DNA of 64,000 nt from Gordonia gummivorans (GCF_022513585.1 NZ_JAKWBF010000023.1:32566-96565), one strand, 5' to 3'; positions 8,247-16,834 are shown, counted from the first letter of the stretch. A program made the numbers and translations. The notes: generated by a model not told the origin, from the letters alone.

Positions 8247-8291
8247 GACTAGGTAGTCCCACCTCAGGTTCAGGTAGTCGAGTGCTATACC
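8247..8291 (+). promoter_or_regulatory. Candidate operator and promoter of the giant exported-protein gene
   Basis: AGGTAGTC occurs twice (8251-8258 and 8272-8279), 21 bp apart, that is two helical turns, so a dimeric regulator could bind one face of the DNA. The first copy is also an inverted repeat, GACTA-GG-TAGTC (8247-8258). A TATACC (8286-8291) with an upstream TG could be the -10, with the repeats over the -35 region. The transcript leader would be about 65 nt. The regulator is unknown. Confidence 0.4.
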
Positions 8292-8363
8292 GCCCTGACG
8301 TCATCGACGGCAGCGTGAGAGGAGTACCCACGCCGAGACCCGCGTCCGCAGGAGGAACCGACG

Positions 8364-11300
8364 ATGACGAGTCGCAAGAACCGGGCCAGAATCCTCGCCA
8401 TCGCCGCCGGCATGAGCATCCTGCTCTATGGCGGCAGTCCTGCGTACGCGGAGCCCTCCGACTCGGACGGCGGGTCGGCGAATTCGTCCGAGTCGACCGA
8501 CAATGACAACGATTCCGACTCCGACGACGACTCGGACGGCGACGCGGATGATGCCGGCGCCGGCTCGGAAAGCACGGACGAGAACGCCGACGCGAACACG
8601 GAGCCCGACGCTTCCGACACCGACACAACCGGCGGCCCCGGCGTCACCCCGGACACCAGCGAGAACACAGACAACACCGATCCCCCACCACAACCGGAAC
8701 CGACACCCGAACCCACGACGACAAACACCGTCGCACCCGACACCACCTCCACCCCTGCGGGCAACGGCACACCCAACGGCGTCCCGGCCCCCGTTGGCAC
8801 TCCCGACATCGATGTCGCGGGCCCGCCGACCCCCGACCACACCCAGCGTCCACCAAGCCCCGATCACGACCCCCAGAACGACCGAACAACCGCTCGAGCC
8901 GTACCGGGCACACCGGCCGATCGCGCAGGCACCCCGCCCGTCGCGACCGGCACGCCGTTGGCTGCCACCGCCACCCTTGCGGCGTCGGAGACCACGCCGA
9001 CGATCACCGCCCCACCACCGACCACCCTCGCTGCCGCGACGCCGCTCGAACCTCGGACCACCGCACTCGGATTCCTCGCTCTCTTCGGACTTCCCCTCCT
9101 CGGCGGCAACGGCAGCGCCCCGGCGTCGAGCCCGGCGTCGTGGACGTTGCTCTGGTGGGTGCGGCGCACACAAAGCCTGCTGGACAACAAGACCCCGACC
9201 GCCGGCGACTGGACCAGCCACTACGACGAGGAGTCGGGGACCGCGACCGGCCAGATCGGTGTCACCGACGCCGACGGGGACCGCCTCGTCTATTCGACGC
9301 CGACGACCACCACGCAAGGCGGCACGGTCGTCATCGATCAGGCAACCGGCAACTACACCTACAAGCCGAGTGACGCTCTTCGCGAATCCGGTGGTACCGA
9401 CACCTTCACCGTCACCGCGTCTGACGAGTCCTCATTCCACATCCATGGATTGGCAGGACTTTTCGGCGAGGACCGGCACTCGACCACCACGACCATCACC
9501 GTCACCGTTCCCGCTGCCAACCAGCCGCCGACCCTCACCGCGTCACCGCCCAGCGCACCTGCGAGCTTCACCGGCGCCGTGAGCGGACAACTCACCTTCA
9601 TCGATCGCGACGATGACCAACCGACCTACACCGTCACCGGCGACGACGTCACCCAAGACGGAGACACCTACACCAGCCCCAAGGGAACACTCGTCTTCAA
9701 CCCCGCCAACGGCGAATACGTTTACACGCCAACGCCGGAAGCACGCGCTGCTGCCGACGAGAACACCACCGATTCCTTCCTGGTGACCGCCGATGACGGC
9801 CATGGACATTCGACATCCGTCACGCTGAACCTCCCCGTGAAACCGATAGCAAAGCCGGTGCGGCCCGACCTCCCCGGTGACGCGGTCGGAATCCCCGTCC
9901 AGGGGTCCGACGGCGTCATCTATCAGCACAGCCACGACACCGAGACCGACCAGTACTGGGTCAACGTCGTAGAACCCAACGGCACGGTGTCCTCGATATC
10001 GTTGCCCGCCAGTCCCTTCGGAAATCCGAACGCCACCGCGACCGGTGGTATCACCCAGGCAAGCCACGACGAAAGCACCGGCACCTACTTCCTCACCGTC
10101 GCAGAACCCGGTCAGCAGCCGGTCACGGTGGAACTGTCGGGGCAACCGGTGGGCGCACCGACCATCGTTGTGCACGAGGGCAAGACGGTGATCTATCAGA
10201 TGACTCGTTCGGCCACCGAATCCGAACCTGAGCCGTTTGCCGTGATGGCTCGCGGATTCGCGCTCTTTGCAGCCGACGCCGGTGACCAGACGTACAGCAT
10301 CGACGTGGTCGACGGCGACGGCGTCGTGCACACCGTCGAACTCCCCGGCCAACCCGTCGGCCCGCTGACCGTCACCCCCGACGGTGATGCGCGACAGGTT
10401 GTTTCGATCTTCGACGACGAATCCGGTGTTACCACGGCCGCGGTGATCGTCGCCCATCCCGATGGCACGTCTGACCAGATTGACCTACCTGGCACAACGT
10501 ACGGCGATCCGAAGTTCGCAGACGACGGCACGGCGTACGTCGTCTCTACCGATGAGAACGGGGCATTCTCGATCACGACGGTCGACACCGGCGGAGCAGC
10601 GCACACCGTCGACCTGCCCGGATTCCTCCTCGGAGACGTGGTCGTCGGGCCGGACGGTACGGCATCGTTGGTCGCAGGCGAGGGCTCCGGAGAAGAAGCC
10701 GAGTACTATCTGATCCGCGTCGCACCGGACGGAACGGACAGCGATGTCCTGCTACCCGGAAACTCCGGTGCATCAGCAGTATCGGTCGACGGTAATGGCT
10801 CGTATGCAACAACTGTCACGTATCCGACGGACGGCTCTGGCGAGTACGTAACGCATGTGACCGGACTCCTCGCCAATGGCACGTCGTGGACTGCAGACAT
10901 CGATGGCATGATCGGCAACGACCGCCCCTACCTGAGTGACGGCATCGGATATCAGGTGACATACGCAGCCGTCAACAACTACCTGGACACCACCAGCGAC
11001 ATCACCGCGATCGATCTGGCCACGGGGACAGCAACGTTGGTGGCCGATGATGTCCCTGGCGGCTTGGCCACCCAGTACGGAGAGCCACCTGCCGTCACCG
11101 CATCCGACGGCACCACCTACTGGGCGTTCAACAACGTGGATGGAGACGCAGCGGGCACGCCCCTCACAGCCGACACCACGCTGGTGATCGTCGATCGTGA
11201 TGGCAGCGCCGAGGTCCACACACTTCGTGGCCTCTCCTACCAGGACGGTGGACGAGTACGATTCACCACGAGTGGCGTTCCGTTCCTGGTCACGCGAGAC

Positions 11301-14300
11301 TACTCCCCTCAATCGCAGTCGCTCAGCGGGGTCAACGTGATCTCCCTCGAAAACGGCGTCCCGACAACCACTTCCCTGGCTGCCAGCAACCCCTTCGTCA
11401 TGGGGGTCACCGACGATGGGACGGTGATCCTGTTCGACTATGACTCGGAGACCGGGGTCAACACCGCAAACTTCGTCCGGACCGATGGAACGATCACTAC
11501 CGCCGTTCTTCCGAACCGCACCGACGTCTCCAACTACCACGGGTACATCCTGGCGCCGGACGGCACGGTCTATCTGGTTTTCTCGACGTTGAACAGCCCC
11601 GACACCACCATCAACGTCATCACGCCGACGGGCGGGCAGCAGGATCTGACGGTGCCCGGAACATACACGGCGGGAGCCTATTCCGTGTCTTCGGTCGACT
11701 CCATCTACCTCACGACAGCCCAGGACAACGGCGACGGCACGTTCACACCGGTCATCACCGAGATCTCGGCCCTGTCCACCAACACACCACCGGTGCCCGT
11801 CGAGGGATACGCACCCACAGTCGACGCCGCAGATCCTGAGAGCGGCTCGGTCAGCGGCAATTTCAGCGGTTTCGCAGTGTCGACCGACGGCGACGCCCTC
11901 ACCTACCAGATCACCGGCGCCACAATGATCGCACCTGGCGTGTACACGACCCGAGGTGGCGGCACGCTGCTCGCCGACCCCGAAACCGGTGAGTTCACCT
12001 ACATTCCGTCACTATTGGCTCGCACAGACCCGTCGACCACATCTGACGTGTTCTACGTGAAAGCCGATGACGGTCACGGCGGATTCGCTGCCGCCGCGGT
12101 CGTCGTACCGATCGAGCCGCTGCCGCAGGGCACCTCTGTCGGATCGATCAATTCTCCAGAACTCGACGCCATGACCGATCCGACACTGACCACCGACGAT
12201 CCGGACGTCACGTTCAATCCGTACACGCATGAGTACGCGTACACACCGACGTGGGAAACACGCCACGCCGCAGCACTTCCCGGTGCCGTGCAGTCTCACA
12301 CGTTCACGGTGACTGCCACCGACTCGGTGACGGGCGAAACCTTCGAGATCGAGGTGACCGCACCGATCACACCTGCGAACAACGCACCCAGCATCACCGT
12401 GGGAGCACCCGAAGCTCCAGCGTCTGACACCGGCGCTGTCAGCGGCGATCTCGACTTCACCGATCTCGACGGCGACGAGATGACCTTCCTCATCTACTCT
12501 CCCGACACCGGCCAGTACGTCGAAGGCACAACGCTCGTCGGCGATCACGGCACCTTGGTTCTCGACCCGCAGACCGGTCGCTACACGTACACCCCGACCG
12601 TCGACGCACGGTACGCGGCATCGTCTGAACCGCTGTCAGAGCGGCTTCTCGTGGGTGTGAATGATGGACATGGCTCAGGCACCAGCACCGAGCTGATCCT
12701 CCCCATCGATCCGATCGCGACGACGGAAAGCGTTGCACTGCAACCCACGCAATCGGACGAGATCCACTACTTCACGACTGAGAATGGGACCATGTACCGG
12801 GTCGAATCCGGGTGGGATGGCCAGTACTTCACACAGATCACTGTCGTCGACCTCGATGGCGCGGTCGACACCGTAGATCTAGCGGGTGTGGGAAATCGGG
12901 AAACAATGGCGTTCGGCGCTGACGGAACCATCTACTACACCACCTTCGACGATTACTACCTCGTCGGACCCGGCCACCTGAACGTCGTCGCCCCGGACGG
13001 AACCGTGGTCACCCATGACACGCCCGGTCAAGCGCAGAACCTCGTGCTCGGTGCGGACGGAAAGGCATATCAGACCGCGTACGACAACGCGACACAACAA
13101 ACAACGGTTGTGATCGCCGGGCCGGACGGCACGATCGACACAGTCGTCGTCCCCGGCCGATCGGGACCCACCAGCGCCTACAACGCCTCGTCGCCGGTCG
13201 TGGCCGGCCGCGACGGGACCGCTTATGTCACAACGCAATCCTTCGAGTCTGGCGGCGGCTACACCACCCACGTCTCGGTGATCCCCGCCGGCGGAGGCGA
13301 CGCCATCACCATAAGTCACCCGGGAGCGGCAGATGGAAACGCCGTCACGACCACGTCGGGGATCACGTACCAGACCGTGCACAACGCCGCCGGGACCACA
13401 GTGATCGTGATCAATCCCGACGGGACCCATCGCTTTGTCGACCTCGACGGAACTCCGTATCTGACCGCGGTGGACGGCAACGACGGTCGGGTCTATCAGA
13501 CCACGACGATTCCGAACTACGGCTCGCCGGATGGACCGATCACAGTCGTAACCGTGTTCGCGCCCGACGGGACGGTCGAACAGACTGTGCCGATTGAAGG
13601 TTCGACGTGGGGACAGGTGGCTGTCACACCCACTGCTGTCTACCAGACCACCGTCGACGGCAGTTATCCGGACCAGACCACCACGGTCACCGCCATCACC
13701 GCCGACTCCCCACGTGACCCGATCACCGTCGAAGGCACCGGCAACTCGCCGCAACTCATCGACGAGGACGGCACACTCCTCCTCATCACGCGCGATTCCG
13801 ACGGGTCGGGAACGTGGCACACCACCGTGACGACGATCCGGCCGGACGGGACCCCCACGAGCACGACGGTGGACGGCCAGTCCAACAGCTTTGTCGTCGC
13901 GCCCGATGGGACGGTCTACCTCTCGATGGAGAGCGATACGTCGGCAGAGGAACCGACCACCGTTGTGGCAATAGTCTCCACAAACGGGACGGTCGAGTAC
14001 GTCCCTCTCGACGGCATCCGATACGGCGACCCGGTTACCGGCGGTGCCAACGCATTTCAGGTGACCCGGGCTGATTTCAGCTCGGCGCGCACCGTCATGG
14101 CCATCACTCCCGACGGCGTGTTCCCCACGGAGATCGACGGAGACGTGTCTGGGCTGACCGCATGGCCAGATGGAAGTGCCTACTTTCTCACGACCGACTA
14201 CTCCAATGAAACACCCACAACACAGTTGCATGTGATCGAACCTGACGGAGTCACCCATCACGCCCTCACAGTTCCGGGCGCACCACGAACCGGTCCCACG

Positions 14301-14375
14301 TTCACCGAGGATGGCGACGTCGTGCTGACGACGTACACCGCCACCGGCATTCACACCACCACGCTGGAACGCTGA
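8364..14375 (+). CDS. Giant exported VCBS/cadherin-like and beta-propeller repeat protein
   Basis: A 2003-aa surface or secreted protein. AGGAGG lies 9 bp before the ATG. Residues 1-29 are a signal peptide (basic start, hydrophobic core, likely cut after AYA). Residues ~30-85 are Ser/Asp/Glu-rich and ~85-230 Pro/Thr/Ala-rich, a likely wall-spanning stalk. A hydrophobic patch (GFLALFGLPLLGG) near 235 precedes two VCBS/cadherin-like domains (~280-500; DADGDRL, TGNYTYKPS, FHIHGLAGLFG). A long propeller-like repeat region (~510-1150) follows, with recurring PDGT, VDLPG and YQT signatures. Three more VCBS-like domains (~1160-1455; TGEFTYIPS, TGRYTYTPT) and a second propeller region to the C-terminus complete it. 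There is no LPXTG or C-terminal membrane anchor. The HIHGLAG segment resembles mycobacterial VCBS surface proteins. An adhesive or polymer-binding role is plausible but unproven. Confidence 0.8.
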   Translation: MTSRKNRARILAIAAGMSILLYGGSPAYAEPSDSDGGSANSSESTDNDNDSDSDDDSDGDADDAGAGSESTDENADANTEPDASDTDTTGGPGVTPDTSENTDNTDPPPQPEPTPEPTTTNTVAPDTTSTPAGNGTPNGVPAPVGTPDIDVAGPPTPDHTQRPPSPDHDPQNDRTTARAVPGTPADRAGTPPVATGTPLAATATLAASETTPTITAPPPTTLAAATPLEPRTTALGFLALFGLPLLGGNGSAPASSPASWTLLWWVRRTQSLLDNKTPTAGDWTSHYDEESGTATGQIGVTDADGDRLVYSTPTTTTQGGTVVIDQATGNYTYKPSDALRESGGTDTFTVTASDESSFHIHGLAGLFGEDRHSTTTTITVTVPAANQPPTLTASPPSAPASFTGAVSGQLTFIDRDDDQPTYTVTGDDVTQDGDTYTSPKGTLVFNPANGEYVYTPTPEARAAADENTTDSFLVTADDGHGHSTSVTLNLPVKPIAKPVRPDLPGDAVGIPVQGSDGVIYQHSHDTETDQYWVNVVEPNGTVSSISLPASPFGNPNATATGGITQASHDESTGTYFLTVAEPGQQPVTVELSGQPVGAPTIVVHEGKTVIYQMTRSATESEPEPFAVMARGFALFAADAGDQTYSIDVVDGDGVVHTVELPGQPVGPLTVTPDGDARQVVSIFDDESGVTTAAVIVAHPDGTSDQIDLPGTTYGDPKFADDGTAYVVSTDENGAFSITTVDTGGAAHTVDLPGFLLGDVVVGPDGTASLVAGEGSGEEAEYYLIRVAPDGTDSDVLLPGNSGASAVSVDGNGSYATTVTYPTDGSGEYVTHVTGLLANGTSWTADIDGMIGNDRPYLSDGIGYQVTYAAVNNYLDTTSDITAIDLATGTATLVADDVPGGLATQYGEPPAVTASDGTTYWAFNNVDGDAAGTPLTADTTLVIVDRDGSAEVHTLRGLSYQDGGRVRFTTSGVPFLVTRDYSPQSQSLSGVNVISLENGVPTTTSLAASNPFVMGVTDDGTVILFDYDSETGVNTANFVRTDGTITTAVLPNRTDVSNYHGYILAPDGTVYLVFSTLNSPDTTINVITPTGGQQDLTVPGTYTAGAYSVSSVDSIYLTTAQDNGDGTFTPVITEISALSTNTPPVPVEGYAPTVDAADPESGSVSGNFSGFAVSTDGDALTYQITGATMIAPGVYTTRGGGTLLADPETGEFTYIPSLLARTDPSTTSDVFYVKADDGHGGFAAAAVVVPIEPLPQGTSVGSINSPELDAMTDPTLTTDDPDVTFNPYTHEYAYTPTWETRHAAALPGAVQSHTFTVTATDSVTGETFEIEVTAPITPANNAPSITVGAPEAPASDTGAVSGDLDFTDLDGDEMTFLIYSPDTGQYVEGTTLVGDHGTLVLDPQTGRYTYTPTVDARYAASSEPLSERLLVGVNDGHGSGTSTELILPIDPIATTESVALQPTQSDEIHYFTTENGTMYRVESGWDGQYFTQITVVDLDGAVDTVDLAGVGNRETMAFGADGTIYYTTFDDYYLVGPGHLNVVAPDGTVVTHDTPGQAQNLVLGADGKAYQTAYDNATQQTTVVIAGPDGTIDTVVVPGRSGPTSAYNASSPVVAGRDGTAYVTTQSFESGGGYTTHVSVIPAGGGDAITISHPGAADGNAVTTTSGITYQTVHNAAGTTVIVINPDGTHRFVDLDGTPYLTAVDGNDGRVYQTTTIPNYGSPDGPITVVTVFAPDGTVEQTVPIEGSTWGQVAVTPTAVYQTTVDGSYPDQTTTVTAITADSPRDPITVEGTGNSPQLIDEDGTLLLITRDSDGSGTWHTTVTTIRPDGTPTSTTVDGQSNSFVVAPDGTVYLSMESDTSAEEPTTVVAIVSTNGTVEYVPLDGIRYGDPVTGGANAFQVTRADFSSARTVMAITPDGVFPTEIDGDVSGLTAWPDGSAYFLTTDYSNETPTTQLHVIEPDGVTHHALTVPGAPRTGPTFTEDGDVVLTTYTATGIHTTTLER

Positions 14376-14405
14376 CGGCCTCAAGAACAACGTCATGAAT
14401 CAGTT

Positions 14406-14428
14406 CTGTCGGACCCACCTGCTCTACT
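14406..14428 (+). promoter_or_regulatory. PafBC-type promoter-like motif upstream of DUF4262 gene 2
   Basis: CTGTCGGAC (14406-14414) repeats the box before DUF4262 gene 1 exactly, followed after 8 bp by a poor -10 (TCTACT). It sits 28 bp after the preceding ORF ends. The shared box plus the common CTCGAACAAAGGAG / TTCGAACAAAGGAG leader suggests that the promoter region was duplicated with the gene. Confidence 0.42.
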
Positions 14429-14455
14429 TGTTCCACCTCGAACAAAGGAGCGAAC

Positions 14456-15064
14456 ATGGCCGACCACGCTTCCGATCTCCGCGGACTTCCCCGCTGGCAT
14501 CCCGACCCCCTGGTGCGCGAGACGCTGGACCGCATCCGGCGCTGCGGGTGGGCGGTGACCGCCATCAGCGACGAGTGCATGTTCCACTCATCGGAATGCG
14601 AAACACCGGAGTGCTCGTTCGCGTACACCACCGGGTTGCGCCTCCACGAACTGCCAGAGATGGCCGTCTACGGCCTGAATGCACACACCAGCTACGAGGT
14701 TCTGAAAGAACTTGGCAATGTGTTCCACCGCTACGACTGGCGTCAAGCTGTCGCGAATTCAATTCCGGTGCAACTGGAATCGCTGGAGGTCCCGGTGGTG
14801 ATGATCGAGGTGGTGGACAAGTCAGACTTCACTGTCACTAACGTCGTCTACCCCGATGCGCCTGTCCTCCAGGCTGTCTGGCCCGACGACCTCGACACCT
14901 ACCCGTGGGAGGTGGGCTACAGCCTTCGGCCCGAGCATCAGTACGTGAAGGGCGTGCACGACGCGAACGCGTTGCGCGTCGACGGCCCGCGTGTCATCTC
15001 CGCGTACGAGGGGATGAACCGAGCGCAACGACGCCGGGCCGCACGGAACTGGCGTCGAGGATGA
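14456..15064 (+). CDS. DUF4262 protein, copy 2
   Basis: A 202-aa paralogue of the gene at 7570. It keeps the LRGLPRWHPDPLVRETLDRI opening, CSFAYTTGLRLHELPEMAVY and VWPDDLDTYPW, but carries an insertion with extra cysteines (DECMFHSSECETPEC) before the FAYT segment. The C-terminus is basic (AQRRRAARNWRRG). AAAGGAG precedes the ATG with good spacing. The inserted Cys/His cluster could bind metal or simply be divergence. The gene lies 80 bp after the giant exported-protein gene. Confidence 0.8.
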   Translation: MADHASDLRGLPRWHPDPLVRETLDRIRRCGWAVTAISDECMFHSSECETPECSFAYTTGLRLHELPEMAVYGLNAHTSYEVLKELGNVFHRYDWRQAVANSIPVQLESLEVPVVMIEVVDKSDFTVTNVVYPDAPVLQAVWPDDLDTYPWEVGYSLRPEHQYVKGVHDANALRVDGPRVISAYEGMNRAQRRRAARNWRRG

Positions 15065-15077
15065 ACGGCGCACAGTA

Positions 15078-15100
15078 TTGTCGGTGCCCCCGGCTACAGT
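15078..15100 (+). promoter_or_regulatory. RecA-NDp/PafBC-type promoter of the truncated cassette
   Basis: TTGTCGGTG (15078-15086), 8 bp, TACAGT (15095-15100): an exact match to the published consensus tTGTCRgtg-N8-TAnnnT. It now drives only the truncated start at 15199. Confidence 0.75.
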
Positions 15101-15124
15101 GGTTTTCAGCAGATGAATGACAGG

Positions 15125-15148
15125 CATCGGCAGCAGGTTTCGCCGATG
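15125..15148 (+). other. 5'-leader hairpin, copy 1
   Basis: CATCGGC (15125-15131), a 10-nt loop, GCCGATG (15142-15148): a perfect 7-bp stem in the transcribed leader. The same stem recurs at 15437-15460 with a changed loop, which suggests that the stem is under selection. Confidence 0.5.
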
Positions 15149-15299
15149 CACCACGAATGATGACGACAAGCCCACCCTCAGATGTGGAAGGTTCCGTCAT
15201 GCCCACAACAACAGCTCCTGCCCTGTGCCGTCGCCACGCATATCGGCGAGGTGCACTTCTTCCACAGCGCCGCCAGCATCAAGCGCCGATGACAGATTC

Positions 15300-15322
15300 T
15301 TGTCGGACCCCCGCGATAGTCT
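15300..15322 (+). promoter_or_regulatory. Third, orphan RecA-NDp/PafBC-type promoter
   Basis: TTGTCGGAC (15300-15308), 8 bp, TAGTCT (15317-15322). The -10 fits TAnnnT, and the -35 matches the DUF4262-type variant (GGAC rather than GGTG). No intact gene follows before the HNH promoter 68 bp downstream, so it may be a relic or a tandem promoter. Confidence 0.6.
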
Positions 15323-15389
15323 GTGATCAGTTTCGAGATCAGATGACAGCATGCCTCCGTGGCGACAGCCAGATGATGACCGTCCATTC

Positions 15390-15412
15390 TTGTCGGTGCC
15401 CCCGGCTACCGT
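15390..15412 (+). promoter_or_regulatory. RecA-NDp/PafBC-type promoter of the HNH gene
   Basis: TTGTCGGTG (15390-15398), 8 bp, TACCGT (15407-15412): an exact match to the RecA-independent DNA-damage consensus of mycobacteria. The leader to the ATG at 15512 is about 93 nt and includes the hairpin at 15437-15460. Confidence 0.78.
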
Positions 15413-15436
15413 AGTTCTCAGCAGATGAAAGACACG

Positions 15437-15460
15437 CATCGGCAGCGGTTTTCGCCGATG
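15437..15460 (+). other. 5'-leader hairpin, copy 2
   Basis: CATCGGC (15437-15443), loop AGCGGTTTTC, GCCGATG (15454-15460). The stem is identical to copy 1 and lies about 50 nt before the HNH start codon. It could affect mRNA stability or translation. Confidence 0.5.
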
Positions 15461-15511
15461 TATTTCCAACGATGACGACAAACCCACCCTTTTGATGTGG
15501 AAGGTTCCGTC

Positions 15512-16834
15512 ATGCCCACAACAACCGCCCCCGCCCCAAACACTGACAGCCCACAAGTCGTCGACGCCCAGCTTCTCGACCCTGAGGGCTACCTCGGCGT
15601 GCTCACCGCGATCCGCGCAGCACTCTGGGACCTCCCACCCGGCGGCACCACACCCAGCGGCCGCCAAGCACACACCGCGATGACCCTGCTCATCGAACTG
15701 CGCGCCATCCTCGACCACCACGCCGCCACCATCGCCGCCACCCTCGACCGCCTCGGCGTCGCCCGCCACACCACCAGCAAAACATCGGCCCTGCTCATCG
15801 CCATGGGTGTCGCCCCGGCAGTAGCGCACCGCTGGTTACGCATCGGTGCAGCACAGACACCGACGTCGCGGCTACCCGGCTACACCGCCGACGGCGCAAT
15901 ATCTGGGGAACACGCCGACGCCATCATCGGCGGTATCGCCCACATCGGCCGACGCGCGCCCGACGGAATCTGTGACGAGGAGCGAGCAGACATCGAACAC
16001 ACGTTGATCGCGCAGGCCATGTCCGGCGCCACCCCCGCCGAGATCGCCACGAAAGCACGAGAACTGGGCAACACCTACGCCATCACCGCCGCAGGAGTCC
16101 CACCCGGAGAGGACCGCACCATCAACGAGTTCACCGTCACACCCACCAACGGCGGCCGCGTCGCCGTGCGCGGCGACCTCGACACCGTCACCGGCGAAAA
16201 ACTCACCGCCGCCATCGAATCCTTGAACACACCCCGACCCGAACCCGACGGCTCCGACGATGCCCGCGCCCAAGGTGCCCGCAACGCCGATGCCCTCGAA
16301 CTGATCCTCGACGCCGCCGCCGTCGCCGACACCACCCTGGCCACACCACCCAAAACACAGGTCTCCGTGCTGCTTCCGGCCACCGCCCCCGACAAAGCCA
16401 GCCTGCTGTGGCTGGGCCCCATCAGCCCCACCACAGCATCACTGTTGGCGTGTGACTCCACCGTCACCGACGTCGTCATCGACGGAGAAACCGTCCCCCT
16501 GCAGATGGGCACCAGCAAACGACTGTTCCCCGCACACCTACGGCGAGCCATCATCATCCGCGACCACTGCTGCATCAAATGCGGCGCCCCCGCTGGGCGC
16601 ACCCACGTCCACCACATCGCGTTCTGGAGCCACGGCGGCCCCACCGACCTCGACAACGGATGCCTACTCTGCCCGTCCTGCCACGCCTACATCCATGCCA
16701 GCGACTGGGACATCATCATGGGCGCCGACCGCCACCCCTGGCTCATACCACCCACCACTATCGACCCCCGACGAACCCCACTGCCCGCCTACAACCGACG
16801 CACCATGACCCTCGACGACCGCATCGCCGCCTGA
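15512..16834 (+). CDS. 13E12-type DUF222 / HNH endonuclease protein
   Basis: A 440-aa protein of the 13E12 repeat family (DUF222 followed by an HNH nuclease domain), a multicopy family in mycobacteria and relatives; in M. tuberculosis such copies serve as prophage integration sites. Residues ~20-330 are the DUF222 region (DHHAATIAATLDRLGVA, HADAIIGGIAHIGRRAP, RVAVRGDLD). Residues ~350-400 are the HNH domain: CIKCGAPAGRTHVHHIAFW, then GGPTDLDNG and CPSCHAYIH, with paired CxxC motifs for structural zinc. The ATG at 15512 follows GGAAGG at 7 bp; a GTG 15 bp upstream has no such site. The promoter matches the RecA-independent DNA-damage class. Full length with no visible disruption. Confidence 0.88.
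   Translation: MPTTTAPAPNTDSPQVVDAQLLDPEGYLGVLTAIRAALWDLPPGGTTPSGRQAHTAMTLLIELRAILDHHAATIAATLDRLGVARHTTSKTSALLIAMGVAPAVAHRWLRIGAAQTPTSRLPGYTADGAISGEHADAIIGGIAHIGRRAPDGICDEERADIEHTLIAQAMSGATPAEIATKARELGNTYAITAAGVPPGEDRTINEFTVTPTNGGRVAVRGDLDTVTGEKLTAAIESLNTPRPEPDGSDDARAQGARNADALELILDAAAVADTTLATPPKTQVSVLLPATAPDKASLLWLGPISPTTASLLACDSTVTDVVIDGETVPLQMGTSKRLFPAHLRRAIIIRDHCCIKCGAPAGRTHVHHIAFWSHGGPTDLDNGCLLCPSCHAYIHASDWDIIMGADRHPWLIPPTTIDPRRTPLPAYNRRTMTLDDRIAA

Larger units (their letters stand above)
15077..15228 (+). repeat. Direct repeat, copy 1: truncated 13E12 (DUF222-HNH) promoter and start
   Basis: This copy closely matches 15389-15540: promoter, hairpin, the GGAAGGTTCCGTCATGCCC start region and the first codons (MPTTTAPA) all align. 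After the eighth codon (ATG 15199) homology with the HNH gene stops and the frame runs into unrelated sequence. It is therefore a decapitated cassette that keeps only promoter and start. Confidence 0.75.
15065..15511. other. Non-coding region with duplicated 13E12 leader modules
   Basis: There is no credible gene here, apart from the truncated start described separately. The region holds two copies of a ~150-bp leader (15077-15228 and 15389-15540), three damage-type promoter motifs and two identical-stem hairpins. It looks like the remains of at least two earlier 13E12-type insertions or recombination events. Confidence 0.6.
15389..15540 (+). repeat. Direct repeat, copy 2: promoter, leader and start of the intact HNH gene
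   Basis: The partner of the copy at 15077-15228, here running into the full-length HNH gene. The promoter core TTGTCGGTG-CCCCCGGC-TAC is identical in both copies, as is the hairpin stem. The loop and spacer bases differ. Confidence 0.75.
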
